Positions 10,850-21,474 of a DNA stretch of 64,000 nucleotides are shown piece after piece. The notes under the pieces were generated by a model that was not told the origin of the DNA, did no database searches, and saw nothing but the letters and a program-made list of their open reading frames with translations. This DNA comes from Eutreptiella sp. 'Long Island Sound 2002' (Eukaryota; Euglenozoa; Euglenophyceae; Eutreptiales; Eutreptiaceae): positions 2,254,612 to 2,318,611 of the forward strand of contig OZ038382.1 in assembly GCA_964036045.1 (NCBI GenBank), in the 5' to 3' direction. Made by a program: the position numbers and the translations under genes. How positions within the stretch are numbered: position 1 is the stretch's first letter; each line of letters starts with the position of its first letter.

Positions 10850-12460
10850 GACCTCAGTGAGAGGGCAGCCCCCCCCCCCCCCCAGCGGCGCCACTAAACG
10901 GATGGACGAATGTGGGCAGGAGCCCGCTGTGCCCCATCACGTGATGGTGTGGCGTGCTAGGTGTGGTGCACCGGAGGCTCACAGCCAACACACCGGGGGT
11001 CTGGGGTAACTGCAGTCTTGTGCCCTGTGGTGGTTGATGTGTGCGTGACGTCATTGGCCATCACGCTCAGGGCGGTGGCCCGGGGGGGGGGGCGACTCCG
11101 CGGGTCCTAGGCCATAAAGGTGGTTTGCTGAAACGTACAGACGTCCACCACCGCCTGTCGTACATCCATAAGTTCATCACGTCAGTGCGTGCATGTGCAG
11201 TTCATTCACACAGGCTCCATGTGTCCCCTTCTTGGTTGGGGTGCTCCACTATCTATGTACATAGCCGTGACCAGCCACAGTGACAGTGTCACCAGCATGT
11301 GTGTGAGGGGTCGATGGCCCAACCTCCGGTGCATGTGCACGGAACAGTCAAAACATTCAAGGGTGTTTGGGTGTCTGACAGACGACTCCCTCGGGGGTGG
11401 GGAACCACATCCCAAATCAGGTCTACAACCTTCGCACCCTGGTAGTACTGACGTCTGAGCTGAACTCGACGTCCTTTACTTGATCGTGACTGGGCACAAT
11501 AGTCGAACGGGTCCTAGGACGCCAACTACCCCTGCCCCCCCCCCCCCCCCCTAGGGGCCTTCGGCCAACAGTTAGTTGCCAAAGGTGTTGCCCTCAGGCG
11601 TCCATGGGCGCCAAAGGCGCCTGATGCTCCATGAACACCAAAGGTGCCCTAAGGCAAATTTTATCCAATTTGCACCCCAACACTATCCTTAAACCCAACC
11701 TTGACTCTAACGCCCACCCCCAACCCTCAGCCTACTCCTATCCCTACACCTACACCTAACCCTAACCCTAGCCCTAACCCTAGCCCTAGCTCTCACCCTA
11801 GGCTAGGGTCAGAGTGAGTGTTGGGGAGGTAAGGGGAGCCTGTGTCCCCCCCCCCAACCCCAAATCGCCCCGCCTGGACCCCCCCCCCAACCGACCCTCC
11901 TAGACCCCCCCCCATTCGCCCCCCCCCCCTTGACCCCCTCCTGCCATGCCCCCCCCCCCCCCCCCCCCACCCCACCCCCCACCCCCCACCCCCCCCCCCC
12001 AAGGGGCCTCCGGCCAACAGTTAGTTGGGGGGGTAGTTGGCGTCCAGAACCGAGGGGTCGCCCCCCCCGGGGGCGGTGGCCAACGGATGGTGTGGTGTGT
12101 TGGGTGCACACCACCGGGTTGCGACCACCGCCGGGAAACGGACTGCTGCTGCCGCGACCCCCGGTGCGTTGGTAGTGACCCCCTCTTGTACAATCATGTC
12201 ATCGGCCATCTCGGTTTGGGCAGTGGCAGACGGATGGTGTTGTGTGTTGGGCATGACGCATGCGGGGGTCACTGCCAGCTCACCGGGGGCCAGGGGAGCA
12301 GTGATCCTCTGCCCGATGGTGGCTAAGACGTGTGCCATCTCAAGGGCCATCTCGCCTGGGGCGGTGGTCAAAGGATGGTGTGGTGCATCGAGGCACCCTG
12401 CGTCTGGGCATTCTGCTAGGCAGCTGAGCGTAGGGACGCTTTTGGGTCAGTAGCTTGGTG
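10850..12460. repeat. degenerate ~150-bp repeat family with C-rich tracts
   Basis: Copies of a unit containing GGCGGTGGyCAAmGGATGGTG followed by TGTGGTG occur near 12072, 12222 and 12361, with a weaker relative near 10880. On the minus strand these translate into related Pro/Ala/His-rich segments (for example around HHPSATAQTEMADD), so a repetitive coding origin is possible. Between them, 11850-12000 is almost pure C. Confidence 0.5.
11640..11808. repeat. interstitial telomere-like CCCTAA/CCCTAG tract
   Basis: Imperfect runs of CCTAACCCTA and CCCTAGCCCTA occupy about 11755-11800, preceded by a degenerate CCTACACCTA stretch. The unit resembles eukaryotic telomere repeats, but the array is short, mixed and internal. 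Confidence 0.5.
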
Positions 12461-13210
12461 CTCAGACTCCAAATACAAAGGGGCCTCTGATGCACTATCC
12501 GAACTCGGAATTCTATGAAAAGTAGTAAGAAACACATCTGTAATAGAATGGGAACTGGCGTTCTTTTCTGCCTGCCACTTGATCGTGCACTAAGAGCCCT
12601 CCACTGCGAGCACCTTACCCGAACCCTTGAAATTGTGCCCCTGGGCTCTGGCCAAGGTGGCTGAGTACCCTACTTCACAAAATTCAGGCATTATGTATGA
12701 TCCGTTCAAATGACCTCTCTGCATAGGTCCCCCAGCGAAGGAAGACCTATGTTCTCTGAGCAGATGAGTCTGTGCACATGGGCTCTGGCCAAGGTGGCCG
12801 AGTACCCTACTTTACAACATTCAGATAGTACCTGTGCTCCTCTGCGATGAACTCTCCGATATGACCACCTGCATCCCCAAACAGAATTGCGCCCATAGAC
12901 TGCTGGGCACTGTCTGCAGTGAGAAGGTGGGGGGGGGGGGATCGGTCCATAGAATGCTGTGCATTGAATGGAGTTAACCAGACAACTCAAGGGTATCTGC
13001 TTCAGTCATCCATTTCCCAAAAACACGAAGGAAAATGCATGTCAACCGATCAGCGTTCACACGCTGTGCAAAATCCCTGTTTTGGGCATCCAGGCAGTGC
13101 GTGACTTCTTCCGTGCCACCCCTACACTTCTCTAGTTGTGTGCAGGTTGCCTGGTCACAATCGAGGTTACCACCGTAGTTTCGTGGCACTGGGTAAGCTC
13201 TCCAGCCTAC
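12461..13210. other. no supported gene; short direct repeat
   Basis: The phrase GGGCTCTGGCCAAGGTGGC with AGTACCCTACTT following occurs at about 12643 and 12780 as a direct repeat of about 35 bp. A minus-strand frame at about 12974-13130 looks protein-like (contains EEVTHCLDAQNRDFAQRV) and could be an exon downstream of the one at 13211, but its borders are unclear. Confidence 0.35.
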
Positions 13211-13282
13211 CTTGAAAACCGGGCGATTCTGGAACACCTCAACATCCCCTCCCTCAATGGGCACAAGGGCACCTTGCGTCTC
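13211..13282 (-). CDS. candidate internal exon, unknown protein
   Basis: A 72-bp phase-0 segment encodes 24 residues ending EVFQNRPVFK and is followed by a good donor (AAG|GTAGGC). The acceptor (ACCAGCAG|GAG) has a weak pyrimidine tract. No family is recognised. The call rests on splice signals and amino-acid character only. Confidence 0.25.
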
Positions 13283-13317
13283 CTGCTGGTACTACGTCAT
13301 GGTACTACGTGCATTGC

Positions 13318-13500
13318 GAGTCCCTAACCCCAACTCAAGGGGCCACGCAACAAAGCGTGGACTACGAATCCCTAACCCCAACTCTAGGGGCCACGCAACA
13401 AAGCGTGAATTGCGAGTCCCTAACCCCACCTCAAGGGGCCCCGCAACAAAGCGTGGATTGTGAATCCCTAACCCCAACTCAAGGGGCGCAACAATACTGA
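13318..13500. repeat. 48-bp tandem repeat carrying CCACGC/GCGTGG hairpins
   Basis: About four units; the hairpin CCACGC-AACAAA-GCGTGG starts at 13343, 13391 and 13439, an exact 48-bp step. Later copies vary (last G to A; first arm CCCCGC). Each unit also carries TCCCTAACCCC(A/C)(A/C)CT. The hairpin is shared with the 172-bp repeat at 8.5 kb. Confidence 0.85.
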
Positions 13501-13779
13501 CCAATATGGGGTTGTGAAACAAACAAACAAGTGGAACACCCCACATTTCACATTGTGTACCGCAATTCCACTCCCGGGTTTCCACACGGCCACGAAACGC
13601 TGGTGGTCGCGCGGTTCCACGCTTCGCCCACACTCATGGCTGAGTGGGGCACCGCTAGCGTAGCAAGGCCAGCATCTCCGCTTGGAGAGTAGATGGACCG
13701 GACACAATGCTCAATGTGGGTGGCAGCGTCCTGCGCCAGGGGCCCCTTGTCCGCGGGGTGACTATTGCATTTAACATGT

Positions 13780-13850
13780 CTAGGCAACAAACAACATTTG
13801 TATAGCGCCTTGTCTTGCTAATCTGGCGCTCCAGAGGGGGTCTAGAGGGG
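13780..13850. repeat. dispersed repeat, copy A
   Basis: Contains CATTTGTATAGCGCC, TGTCTTGCTAAT and GGCGCTC, closely matching 58718-58770 in the same orientation. It is probably a fragment of a short mobile repeat. Confidence 0.65.
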
Positions 13851-14089
13851 TGGGCGGGGGGTTGGTGGCAAGCCTCACAGGTCAGCGTCCCCTGTGGGTG
13901 GGGAGCAATCAACCCAGAAAAAGAGTGGATGTGGTGGGAATGCGCAAAAATGTAGAAATGGGTGAAACCAGGGTGTAAATCCAAGCTGAGGGGGGGGGGG
14001 GGGTCAAAATCAAACTTGCTTCATCACCCGTGCTGTCATGGGGTCCCCGCACACACCACGTCCCCCACAGGTGCCTAGGGAATCGCCCA

Positions 14090-14300
14090 TAACACTTTTT
14101 TTACCACTTCTAAAATTTGCGGCATTTGCGCTAAAAAAAAATACTGCGCGCAGAAAAAAAATGTCTGAGTATTTTTTTTTTGCGCGGACTATTTTTTTTA
14201 GCGCAGAATATTTTTTTTTAGTGCGGAATATTTTTTTAGCTAAGAAAAAATATTACCTCTAAAAAAAAATAATCCGCATCTAAAAAAAAATACAGAACCC
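14090..14300. repeat. A/T-tract foldback repeats
   Basis: Blocks of 7-11 A or T alternate with GCGC-containing spacers. Units of the type GCGCTAAAAAAAAATACTGC on the left are met by the complementary type GCGCAGAATATTTTTTTT on the right, so the region can fold back on itself. It is much more AT-rich than its surroundings. Confidence 0.6.
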
Positions 14301-14469
14301 AACTAGGGGGTGGGGGCAATTTCCCTGCACGCAACCTTTCCTTGCATGCATGTGGTGTCCCTATGCCACACATTATCGCCAACATCTGGCGAAACAATAC
14401 AACTACCCTCTCTATAACCCTATGCCCAATCCATGCCCCAAACCTTGTCTCCATGTGCGTAAAAGCCTT

Positions 14470-14590
14470 GTCAATCCCTTTTTTTGCACTTTCAATCCCT
14501 TGGATCTTTACTCCCTTCTGCATCATGTGCGAAACTCTTACCCAATCCTTTGGATCTATACTCCCTTCTGCATCATGTACTCTGTTCCTC
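14470..14590. repeat. ~47-bp tandem duplication
   Basis: The phrase CTTTACTCCCTTCTGCATC occurs first near 14505 and again, with one change, near 14552. No gene is associated. Confidence 0.65.
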
Positions 14591-16379
14591 TGATGCATTG
14601 TGAGAGCTAGATTGGCGGAGCATGGGTTCTGTGGCAGGTTTCGGATGAGGCAGGGATGCAACAAGGCATTGGGCAAGCTTTGGAACAGGGCCAGCATAGG
14701 CAATGAGGGCAGGATTGGGGACTGGGTCTGGCCAGCACCGGGTCAAAAGTCTGGGGAATGGTTGTCAACGGTGCAAGGAGGCGGGCACAGTTTTGGGATC
14801 CAGTTGGGACACAACTGAGAAAGTCTTCTTGTCATATTTTCGTCCGTTTTGGGATGGGTTCCAAATTATGCAGAGAATTGGAGACAGTACCCAGTGAGAA
14901 CCCAGTGTCTGACTGGGGACGGGGTGTTTGACAATGCTAGGGCAGAGTTTAGGGGAGGGTTTGGCAACAGAGTTCAGGATCGGGCTCCACACAGGACAAT
15001 TTGGTGTGAGATTTGGGAACGCGGTTCAAGTTTCAGGTTTGAGATCGGTTGTGGGACACCATCTGAGCAGGAGAGGGATGGTGTTGTGGTTCAGGGGCAA
15101 CATCATGAGACTGGGTTTGGGACGAGGGGTTTGGGACAAGGCCGAGGGCGTCAACTCATGATTACGTGTGAAAGCTGCGCGCCCCCCATCGACCTGTGCA
15201 GCCACAATGTGGGTAAGAAAGATGGGGAACTCCACGGTGTGCCCCTACCAGGGCTCTGCGTAGTCACCTTCTTCTGTAGCACTACTTGTACACAAAGCGC
15301 TGCAGAAGGCACAATAACACATCAAGAGAATGCAGCTGCAGGCCGGTCCATGGAAACCAGGAACATTTCTGAAGCGCTCAGGTATTCAATGCTTCATATA
15401 TTTGCATTCAGTTGTGTGCATCGCAGGCAAAACCCAACCAAGCACTCTAACGTTCTGAATCTGTGGGATATCAGATCAGAGGTGCGAACGGATTCAAAAT
15501 TTGTTGGGCAAAAAGGATAGCATTTACGGTGGTGCTCTTGCCGGGTGTAACACTCCCCATTGAGATGTTCGTAGGAACAAAGGGGAACTGTGGGGAAAGG
15601 GATTTAGATGTGGAGTTGGACCTGGAGTAGACATATCAGATCAGTCCTGGATGTGATTGTACGATATACGCATTGGCGATGCTCCAGATACCTGCATGCA
15701 TGTTTTCAAGGCTGTCGAATCCGATGCGTCACAGTGTGCATGCACACGCAAAGGCACATGACCCCCCCCCCTCCGCCTGTGGCCAGTGCACTGGGCCAGT
15801 ATGTGCTTGCCGTTGGCACGACCTGGACAAGGATGCAGCGCCGGAACGCACACTTTTGTGAGTTGCACATCGCCTTGTATGAATCCTCAGCCACAGCCAC
15901 CACATCCATGAGAAACAGTACCTCCTCAGCAGTGGGCAGCCGCAGTCAGGGGCCAGCGGGCGGAGTTGTCAACTCCAAAGTGCGTCGTACATTTTGTCGG
16001 ACTTGAGGGGCCTGATGGAGGCTGGACTTCAGCGAGTGACCCACCAGCTTCAGCTGGGGCCCAGCAGGACTGGAGGGGGGGGGGGGGTCTTGTTTAGGAA
16101 CGCGGGGTCGATTTGGGGATCTGAGACCCAAGGGTTTGCATCCCAAAAAAAGCAAATCAGTCCAGCCCTGCGCCAGGTGGAGCGTAAGCTTGAACATGGG
16201 GGCTGGAGATAATACACACGTGTCCACGAGGAGTTGTTCGGGCAGCATTAGGGGCAATCTGTGCTGGACAGTCAGGAGTTTGCGGGCGGAAAGAGGAGGT
16301 AGGGACGTGCAGATAACAGGTAGAAGAGTGTGTGGAAAAGGGTCGGTGAGTGTGGGAAAGAGGTAAATCAGTGTTGGGA
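14591..16379. other. no supported gene
   Basis: 14740-15160 is a G-rich plus-strand stretch with degenerate GGGTTTGGGA-like phrases. Long frames exist on both strands but none shows a domain or consistent protein character. Confidence 0.4.
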
Positions 16380-16560
16380 AGAAGTGGTCAAGAGGTGAAG
16401 ACCGGGAAGAAGAATTAGAGAAGTATGAAGAAGAGGCATGGAATTGTGGTGAAGAGGTAGAGAAATGTGGGGAAGAGGTAAAGAAGTGTAGGGAAGAGGT
16501 AGGAAAGCGTGGCGCAGAGGTCGTGAAGTGTGAGGAAAATGTGGAGAAAGGCCGGGAGAC
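16380..16560. repeat. 21-bp purine-rich minisatellite
   Basis: Degenerate units of the type GAAGAGGTAGAGAAATGTGGG with a 21-bp step. On the minus strand they read as Ser/Thr/Phe heptads, which explains a 317-codon open frame (15946-16899) that I do not accept as a gene. Confidence 0.65.
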
Positions 16561-18407
16561 GCAGGGAGGTGCAATGGCACAGAGCACTTGCCTGACTTGT
16601 CGTGCCGGGGGGCCATGGTTGGGCCATGAAGCCATGCTCATACATACCCGCATTCCGAGGTACCCAAAGTCCCTCGGAAAAGGGGGAGGGGGTGAATTGA
16701 GATGAATAGAGCTGATGTAGGAAAGCGAAAGAAGATGAGTGGGGGGTGACAGCTCGTGCAACGGAAGATCTTTCTTGCCGAATTCTTTTCCAAATTCAAT
16801 TGAATTGGATCCTAAGAGACACCGTGGCTTCGATTCGCACGCTAATTTTGTGAATAACGAGAATAACGAAAAATGCGAACATAAATGCGGTCCATTCACT
16901 TCAACTGCTCTTCATGGACAAAATGCACAGCGAGTTTCGGGACCCCGTGGCATACAACTGGTGTGCGTGTGCGCGGCGGTCTACATATGTCTGCACGCAA
17001 CATGATGTCCCTTGGACCAGGCCAAATGGCTTGGGTTCAAGAAAACATTGGTGACATCTTTGAGGGCGGGGCATGCAATGGAGAAAAAAACACAGCATTC
17101 GGAATCAAGAATTCGCGCCACACCACGCCACACACAGACACCCTTCTATTCCAAGCACACCATGCCAGTTGATCTTTTTGATGGAAGGACAATTCAGTTT
17201 CCAGTGTAAAGAAACAGGATGAACACGATCAAATCTGCTCCATTGTGCATCGGAAATTGGAACATGATACAAGGAATGGAACAGCGGGATGTAAGAATCT
17301 AAGGATTCTAGGGCGAATGTCCCATGGGAAGCTGATTGTCATACGCAGTGCCCTTGAATTTTGGTGTTGGGCTTCACGTTTGGAGGCTTGTGCATCAGCA
17401 CGAGGTTATCAAATTCCCCAGGGAGGACCAAGCCGTGGCAGGAGGACAAAAGATGGTCCCATACTGGAATGAAAACTGAGAAAAATAGGACAAAAGATGC
17501 GGCAAACTTCTACTTTCAGGCAGGTTCATGTCCATTCTCCCTCTTCTGCGAGGGCCCAGAAGGAACATGGCTCTTCCACTTCAATGTGCTGCGCATTCGG
17601 TATCGGAGCATTCACGAAGGAAAATGGAAAATGATACGCACGAGCCTCCATCCGCATATGAAATGGTTCAGTGAACACAATCCGGAACTTGTGGCCGACC
17701 ACAACTATGATCAGGGACATTGGCAGGACTCCCACACAGCTCACGCACGTGTACATGGCCCTGCCATGACACAATGCAGTGGGATTTGGTGACGGCTAGA
17801 TCGCGGATTACTGGGGTCCCGGGGGTCGAAAATTGGTCAAAATTGCCTTGTCCCAAAAAGGGTTGGAGACTGCCACCGATGGCATGGCGCTTTTTACTCT
17901 ACACTGCCCCCCTTGGCTTTCCAGCACCCATCGGTAGGTTCAAAAAAAAAGTTGAGGCCGTCCGCGGCTGTTGCCGCGTGAGTCCCGCGGGCCGTACCAC
18001 GTGTGCCAAAACACATGTGCCTCCCCTCGTGGTCAGGTTTCGGGGTTTGGGGTGCCTCATTCGCGACTCAGTAGGAGGCAGCTCCGCACGTCATTCCCAG
18101 GGCCTTCTGATCCGCCCGTCTGCACGACGCCGTCAGGGCTGGCGCATTATACGGCAGGAGACCTGACCTCCCCCACCAAAGAAACGGGCTGTGGCGGTGG
18201 CTGTGCCGCACAACACGCAGTAAAAGGCCAGTGGCCTGTCGAGAGAATAGACTGCCGTCCGTTACGCCTCGACCGAAGTCGATGGGCGTCAACCGCCGCG
18301 CCAACTGCGGCCGGTTATGCACCAACCGCCCGTCGGCCCGCCCCGGGATGCAACGAACAAACCCTCCAAGCGGCTTCAAAGACGGGGCGGCGCAAGGCGG
18401 CACCGAA
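16561..18407. other. no supported gene
   Basis: A plus-strand frame near 17560-17790 looks mildly protein-like, but has no domain or clear splice borders. Nothing else is supported. Confidence 0.35.
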
Positions 18408-18771
18408 TCATGCATCTTCAGGTGCAGGGGGCATTTCGCACACTGTCTCGATGCACTCCGACCATGAGACCCGGCGGCCCTTCGCAGGCCGGTCCCTGAC
18501 TCCTGCTTCCGGGATCGCCGTAAGTCTGGACGAATCAAAGCACTGGCCGGTGCTGAGGGCGGCCTCGGAGCTGAGGCTGTCCAGTCTGTGTCTGGGGCCC
18601 CCAAAGCACTGGGCCGAAAGATGCGCCTCGGAGGTGAAGCTCTCCAGTCGCTGGTCATCCAGGGAACTGCAGCTGTGCCATCGCGGCGGACGGAGGTCGT
18701 GTGTGGGGGAGATGCTGGTCGACCACATCCGGTAATCCTCCGGCCGGCAGCTCTCCTTGTCACTGAGCTGA
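18408..18771 (-). CDS. candidate exon, Ser-rich protein with RVxF-like motif
   Basis: After an acceptor-like CTGCAG|T the frame encodes about 121 residues. They include two related segments (DDQRLESFTSEAHLSAQCF and RHRLDSLSSEAALSTGQCF) and then KGRRVSWSE, which fits the RVx(F/W) docking motif of PP1-binding proteins. That motif is short and common, so function is only a guess. The frame stops at 18408; a continuation in another frame is possible. No upstream exon is firmly linked. Confidence 0.3.
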
Positions 18772-19480
18772 CTGCAGACACGAGGCATGTCCATAGGCTA
18801 TAATGGCGGCTGGATCGGAGGGAGAAGCGGCAAGGGGCTTACCTTTGTACGCCCTGCCTCCTGTGTCCAAGCGACGGTCTATGGCCAGACATTGACGAAA
18901 CCAACGCCCCGTATTGCTTGCGCGCCGCGCTGCGCATGGTTCATGTAATGGATGGTGCACTCTTCCGACAACCGAGGGGCAAAAGCTGCTACGAATGCCA
19001 TCATGGCCCAAGAAGCTTCGCTCACACAAGACATGGACATCATGCAACTCAATACCAACGCATCGCACGGCACACACTTGCACCGATCAAAAAAAGCGCA
19101 CCGCCAAACTCTATGACGCAAAAGACAACACCAACATCCGCTGCCGCTTGACCATAATGCGACCATGGTCGTCACCAATGGAAACACTCCCCAGTGCCTT
19201 GTCCGGGTTGTCTTGATGGTCTGAACCGTCCCTCCTTCGGGCACTTCGTTCGAACGGCACACGCCCCCCTGGTTCAGTCAGATCGTGCCTTGTGGCACCT
19301 CAGGACCACTGTCTTGATCACCCCTCCCTTGTTGTCAAGCGGCGCCCAGTGCTGCTTGGCCGCTTGGCAGCGAAGGTCACCACCCTCCGGAATCACTCAC
19401 CGGGTGCTCCTTGGCCATAGAACGACGATGGTCGTCACCCTCCGCGGTGCATTGTCATGAATACGGCGCCAGAGGCGCCA

Positions 19481-20029
19481 TCACAGATCGTTCAATGCAT
19501 TAGGCTCTGTGGAATTACTCTTGGTTATCCCTTCCCTCCCTCTGCTCGGTACACGGCTGCCACGGCATGTGTCACTCACGTCCGTGCTGACCTCTGAGCC
19601 CCCCGACTCTGAGCTCTCCATCGCCCACGTGGTGTTCCGTCGGGTGTCACTGACATCCGTACTCAACTCTGAGCTCGACTCCTGATCTCCCCCTGAAGTC
19701 AATGATTCACTGCACTGGGATGCTGCATGCAATCGCCCACTGTCCCGTGCCTCCCCACTGTCCTGGTTTCCAGTCGGGCTCGCGGTCGTGAATCCCTTGG
19801 GCTGGACCCTGCGCGGACGATCCACAGACGTGGCGCGGGGCACCCGTTCGGGGTGGGGGTTGGGGTGGGGCGGGGCGATACGTGAGGGTACAGCCCGTGG
19901 CATGGACGCGGTCGTGCTCGCTGCCCGAGTGCGCGCGAGAACCCGGATCGAAGAGGATGGAGTGCAGCTTTGCACTGTACCTGTGCTTCTCGGCACCCCC
20001 TCGAGCACCCAAACCACGTGGCACGGCAC
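19481..20029 (-). CDS. candidate terminal coding segment, Ser/Thr-rich
   Basis: An open frame ending in TGA. Its C-terminal 90 residues are Ser/Thr/Asp-rich with a duplicated phrase (SSSELSTDVSDT, then GGSEVSTDVSDT) about 28 residues apart. The N-terminal part is Arg/Pro-rich and less convincing. No family is recognised. It could be the 3' exon of a gene whose other exons were not identified. Confidence 0.3.
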   Translation of the reverse strand: MPCHVVWVLEGVPRSTGTVQSCTPSSSIRVLARTRAASTTASMPRAVPSRIAPPHPNPHPERVPRATSVDRPRRVQPKGFTTASPTGNQDSGEARDSGRLHAASQCSESLTSGGDQESSSELSTDVSDTRRNTTWAMESSESGGSEVSTDVSDTCRGSRVPSRGREGITKSNSTEPNALNDL

Positions 20030-20419
20030 TCTCCTTGGGGTCAGGTCTTTCTTGCGTGCTTCGACGTGCCCCCCGCCCCCCTCTTTTGTCCAAGCCGCAC
20101 CGGGGGGGATGGGGGGCGACCCCGTGGTCTCACCAAAGGCCGCAGGAAAGGCAAGGGGTGAAGTGCACTGTCAAGCCAAAGGATTGAGCACCCGGCCCCA
20201 AGCGGACTACGGGTTGGGGGGGGGGGGGGGGCTGGTGATTTGCCTGGAACAAAGGACAGGTTGAGCCCCAAAGAAGCCAAATGGCTCAACAATGAGAGGA
20301 GGGCACATGGACAGGCGGTGTTCCATTGATTGTGCCCCTCATCGTGCAGTGGCTCTACCAGAAACGCCGCCCACCAAGCGCAACAGCACAACCCCCCCCC
20401 CCCTCCTGGCCACCCGATG

Positions 20420-20581
20420 TGGGGAGAAAATCAGAGTGGCTACATAGCTCTTGCCTTGGCATGGTCCCCAATCTGGGGAGGAAAACAAAATGGCGACATA
20501 AACCCTGCCCTATCAACATCCCCAATGTGGGGGGAGAATGAAAGTGGCTACACAAACCATGCCTTCTCCTGGTCGCCAAAA
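20420..20581 (+). repeat. 54-bp repeat, three units
   Basis: Units start at 20420, 20474 and 20528. In one plus-strand frame each unit gives 18 residues of the form (I/M)WG(E/G)(N/K)(Q/E)(S/N)G(Y/D), so the length is frame-preserving. No gene can be assigned around it. Confidence 0.75.
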
Positions 20582-21322
20582 GGAAAAGGTAATCCGCTGG
20601 TGCTCACGCTCGCCCACGGCTGCTGGGCCCAGAGGTCCCGAGCTGCATCAGTGGCGCAGGGGCGCCAACCGGCATGCCGACCACTCAGACCCACAGCCAC
20701 CACAAGGCCAGGCCCCTCCCCTCCAACATCAGAACAATAGAGTACCGCGTTCGGTTCATGCGGCCGCACCAACTCCTCTTTCCCCCCACCCCTCCACAAC
20801 CAGCGCCGCCACCCGCACCACCAGGGCAGGAAATGCCACGTGGCTGTCACGGCTCAAGAAAAGTGCAGCCAGTGGAGTCCCGTGCCACACACAATCCCGA
20901 GTTGTCCCCAGAACTGTGGCGGAAATCAATCAGGCCATTGCTTAAAGACCCCCCCGCCCCCCAGCATTTGAGGTCCTGCCAACCCCCGACCGATCCACCT
21001 ACCCACGTCGATAGTCACGTCAGAAAACCTCAGGAAAAAAGTGAAATTTATAAAAGGCCCTGAAATCGGATGAGAAACTTCTTTTGAGCCTCTGACCCAT
21101 GACCTGAAAACAATCCACATCCGTTCATGCGGCCGTGGAGTCTGCGGGCACCCGCGCTCAAAAGGTCTGCCTGGGTGCGTGTTGGCAGCATCAAAAACCC
21201 CCAAGAACTCAAAATTTGAACATCCAACAACACAACACATCCCAACCGCTCATGCGTACACAGCAACGCAAAATACACAGCTGCCGATGCCGCAGCCCCC
21301 CGATTGAGAAACAGCACATTAC

Positions 21323-21474
21323 CTTGATCTTGCTCGTGTCGGCGACAAGTAAATAGGGTGAGCAGCATCACTGATCTGGCGGCGATAGTAGAGCACACAG
21401 CCCAGAACGCATAGCAGCCCGCCCATGACGGACAGGACCACCAGCACCTCCACCCGAATGTTCGTCCTATATCT
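21323..21474 (-). CDS. candidate internal exon with one transmembrane helix
   Basis: A 152-bp segment with an acceptor (CCTGTGCAG|AGA) and a donor (AAG|GTAATG). In frame it encodes 50 residues: a basic start (RYRTNIRVE), a clean hydrophobic helix with Gly and Cys (VLVVLSVMGGLLCVLGCVLY), then YRRQISD and a polar tail. This is the pattern of a single-pass membrane protein with its cytoplasmic side after the helix. A possible next exon follows GATTGTTTTCAG near 21105. The family is unknown. Confidence 0.4.

Noticed and set aside
11640-11808. True telomere or chromosome end
   Set aside because: Repeats are mixed, short and internal, with ordinary sequence on both sides.
15946-16899. 317-codon minus-strand frame
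   Set aside because: Held open by a 21-bp minisatellite and a low-complexity Pro stretch; the rest lacks protein character.
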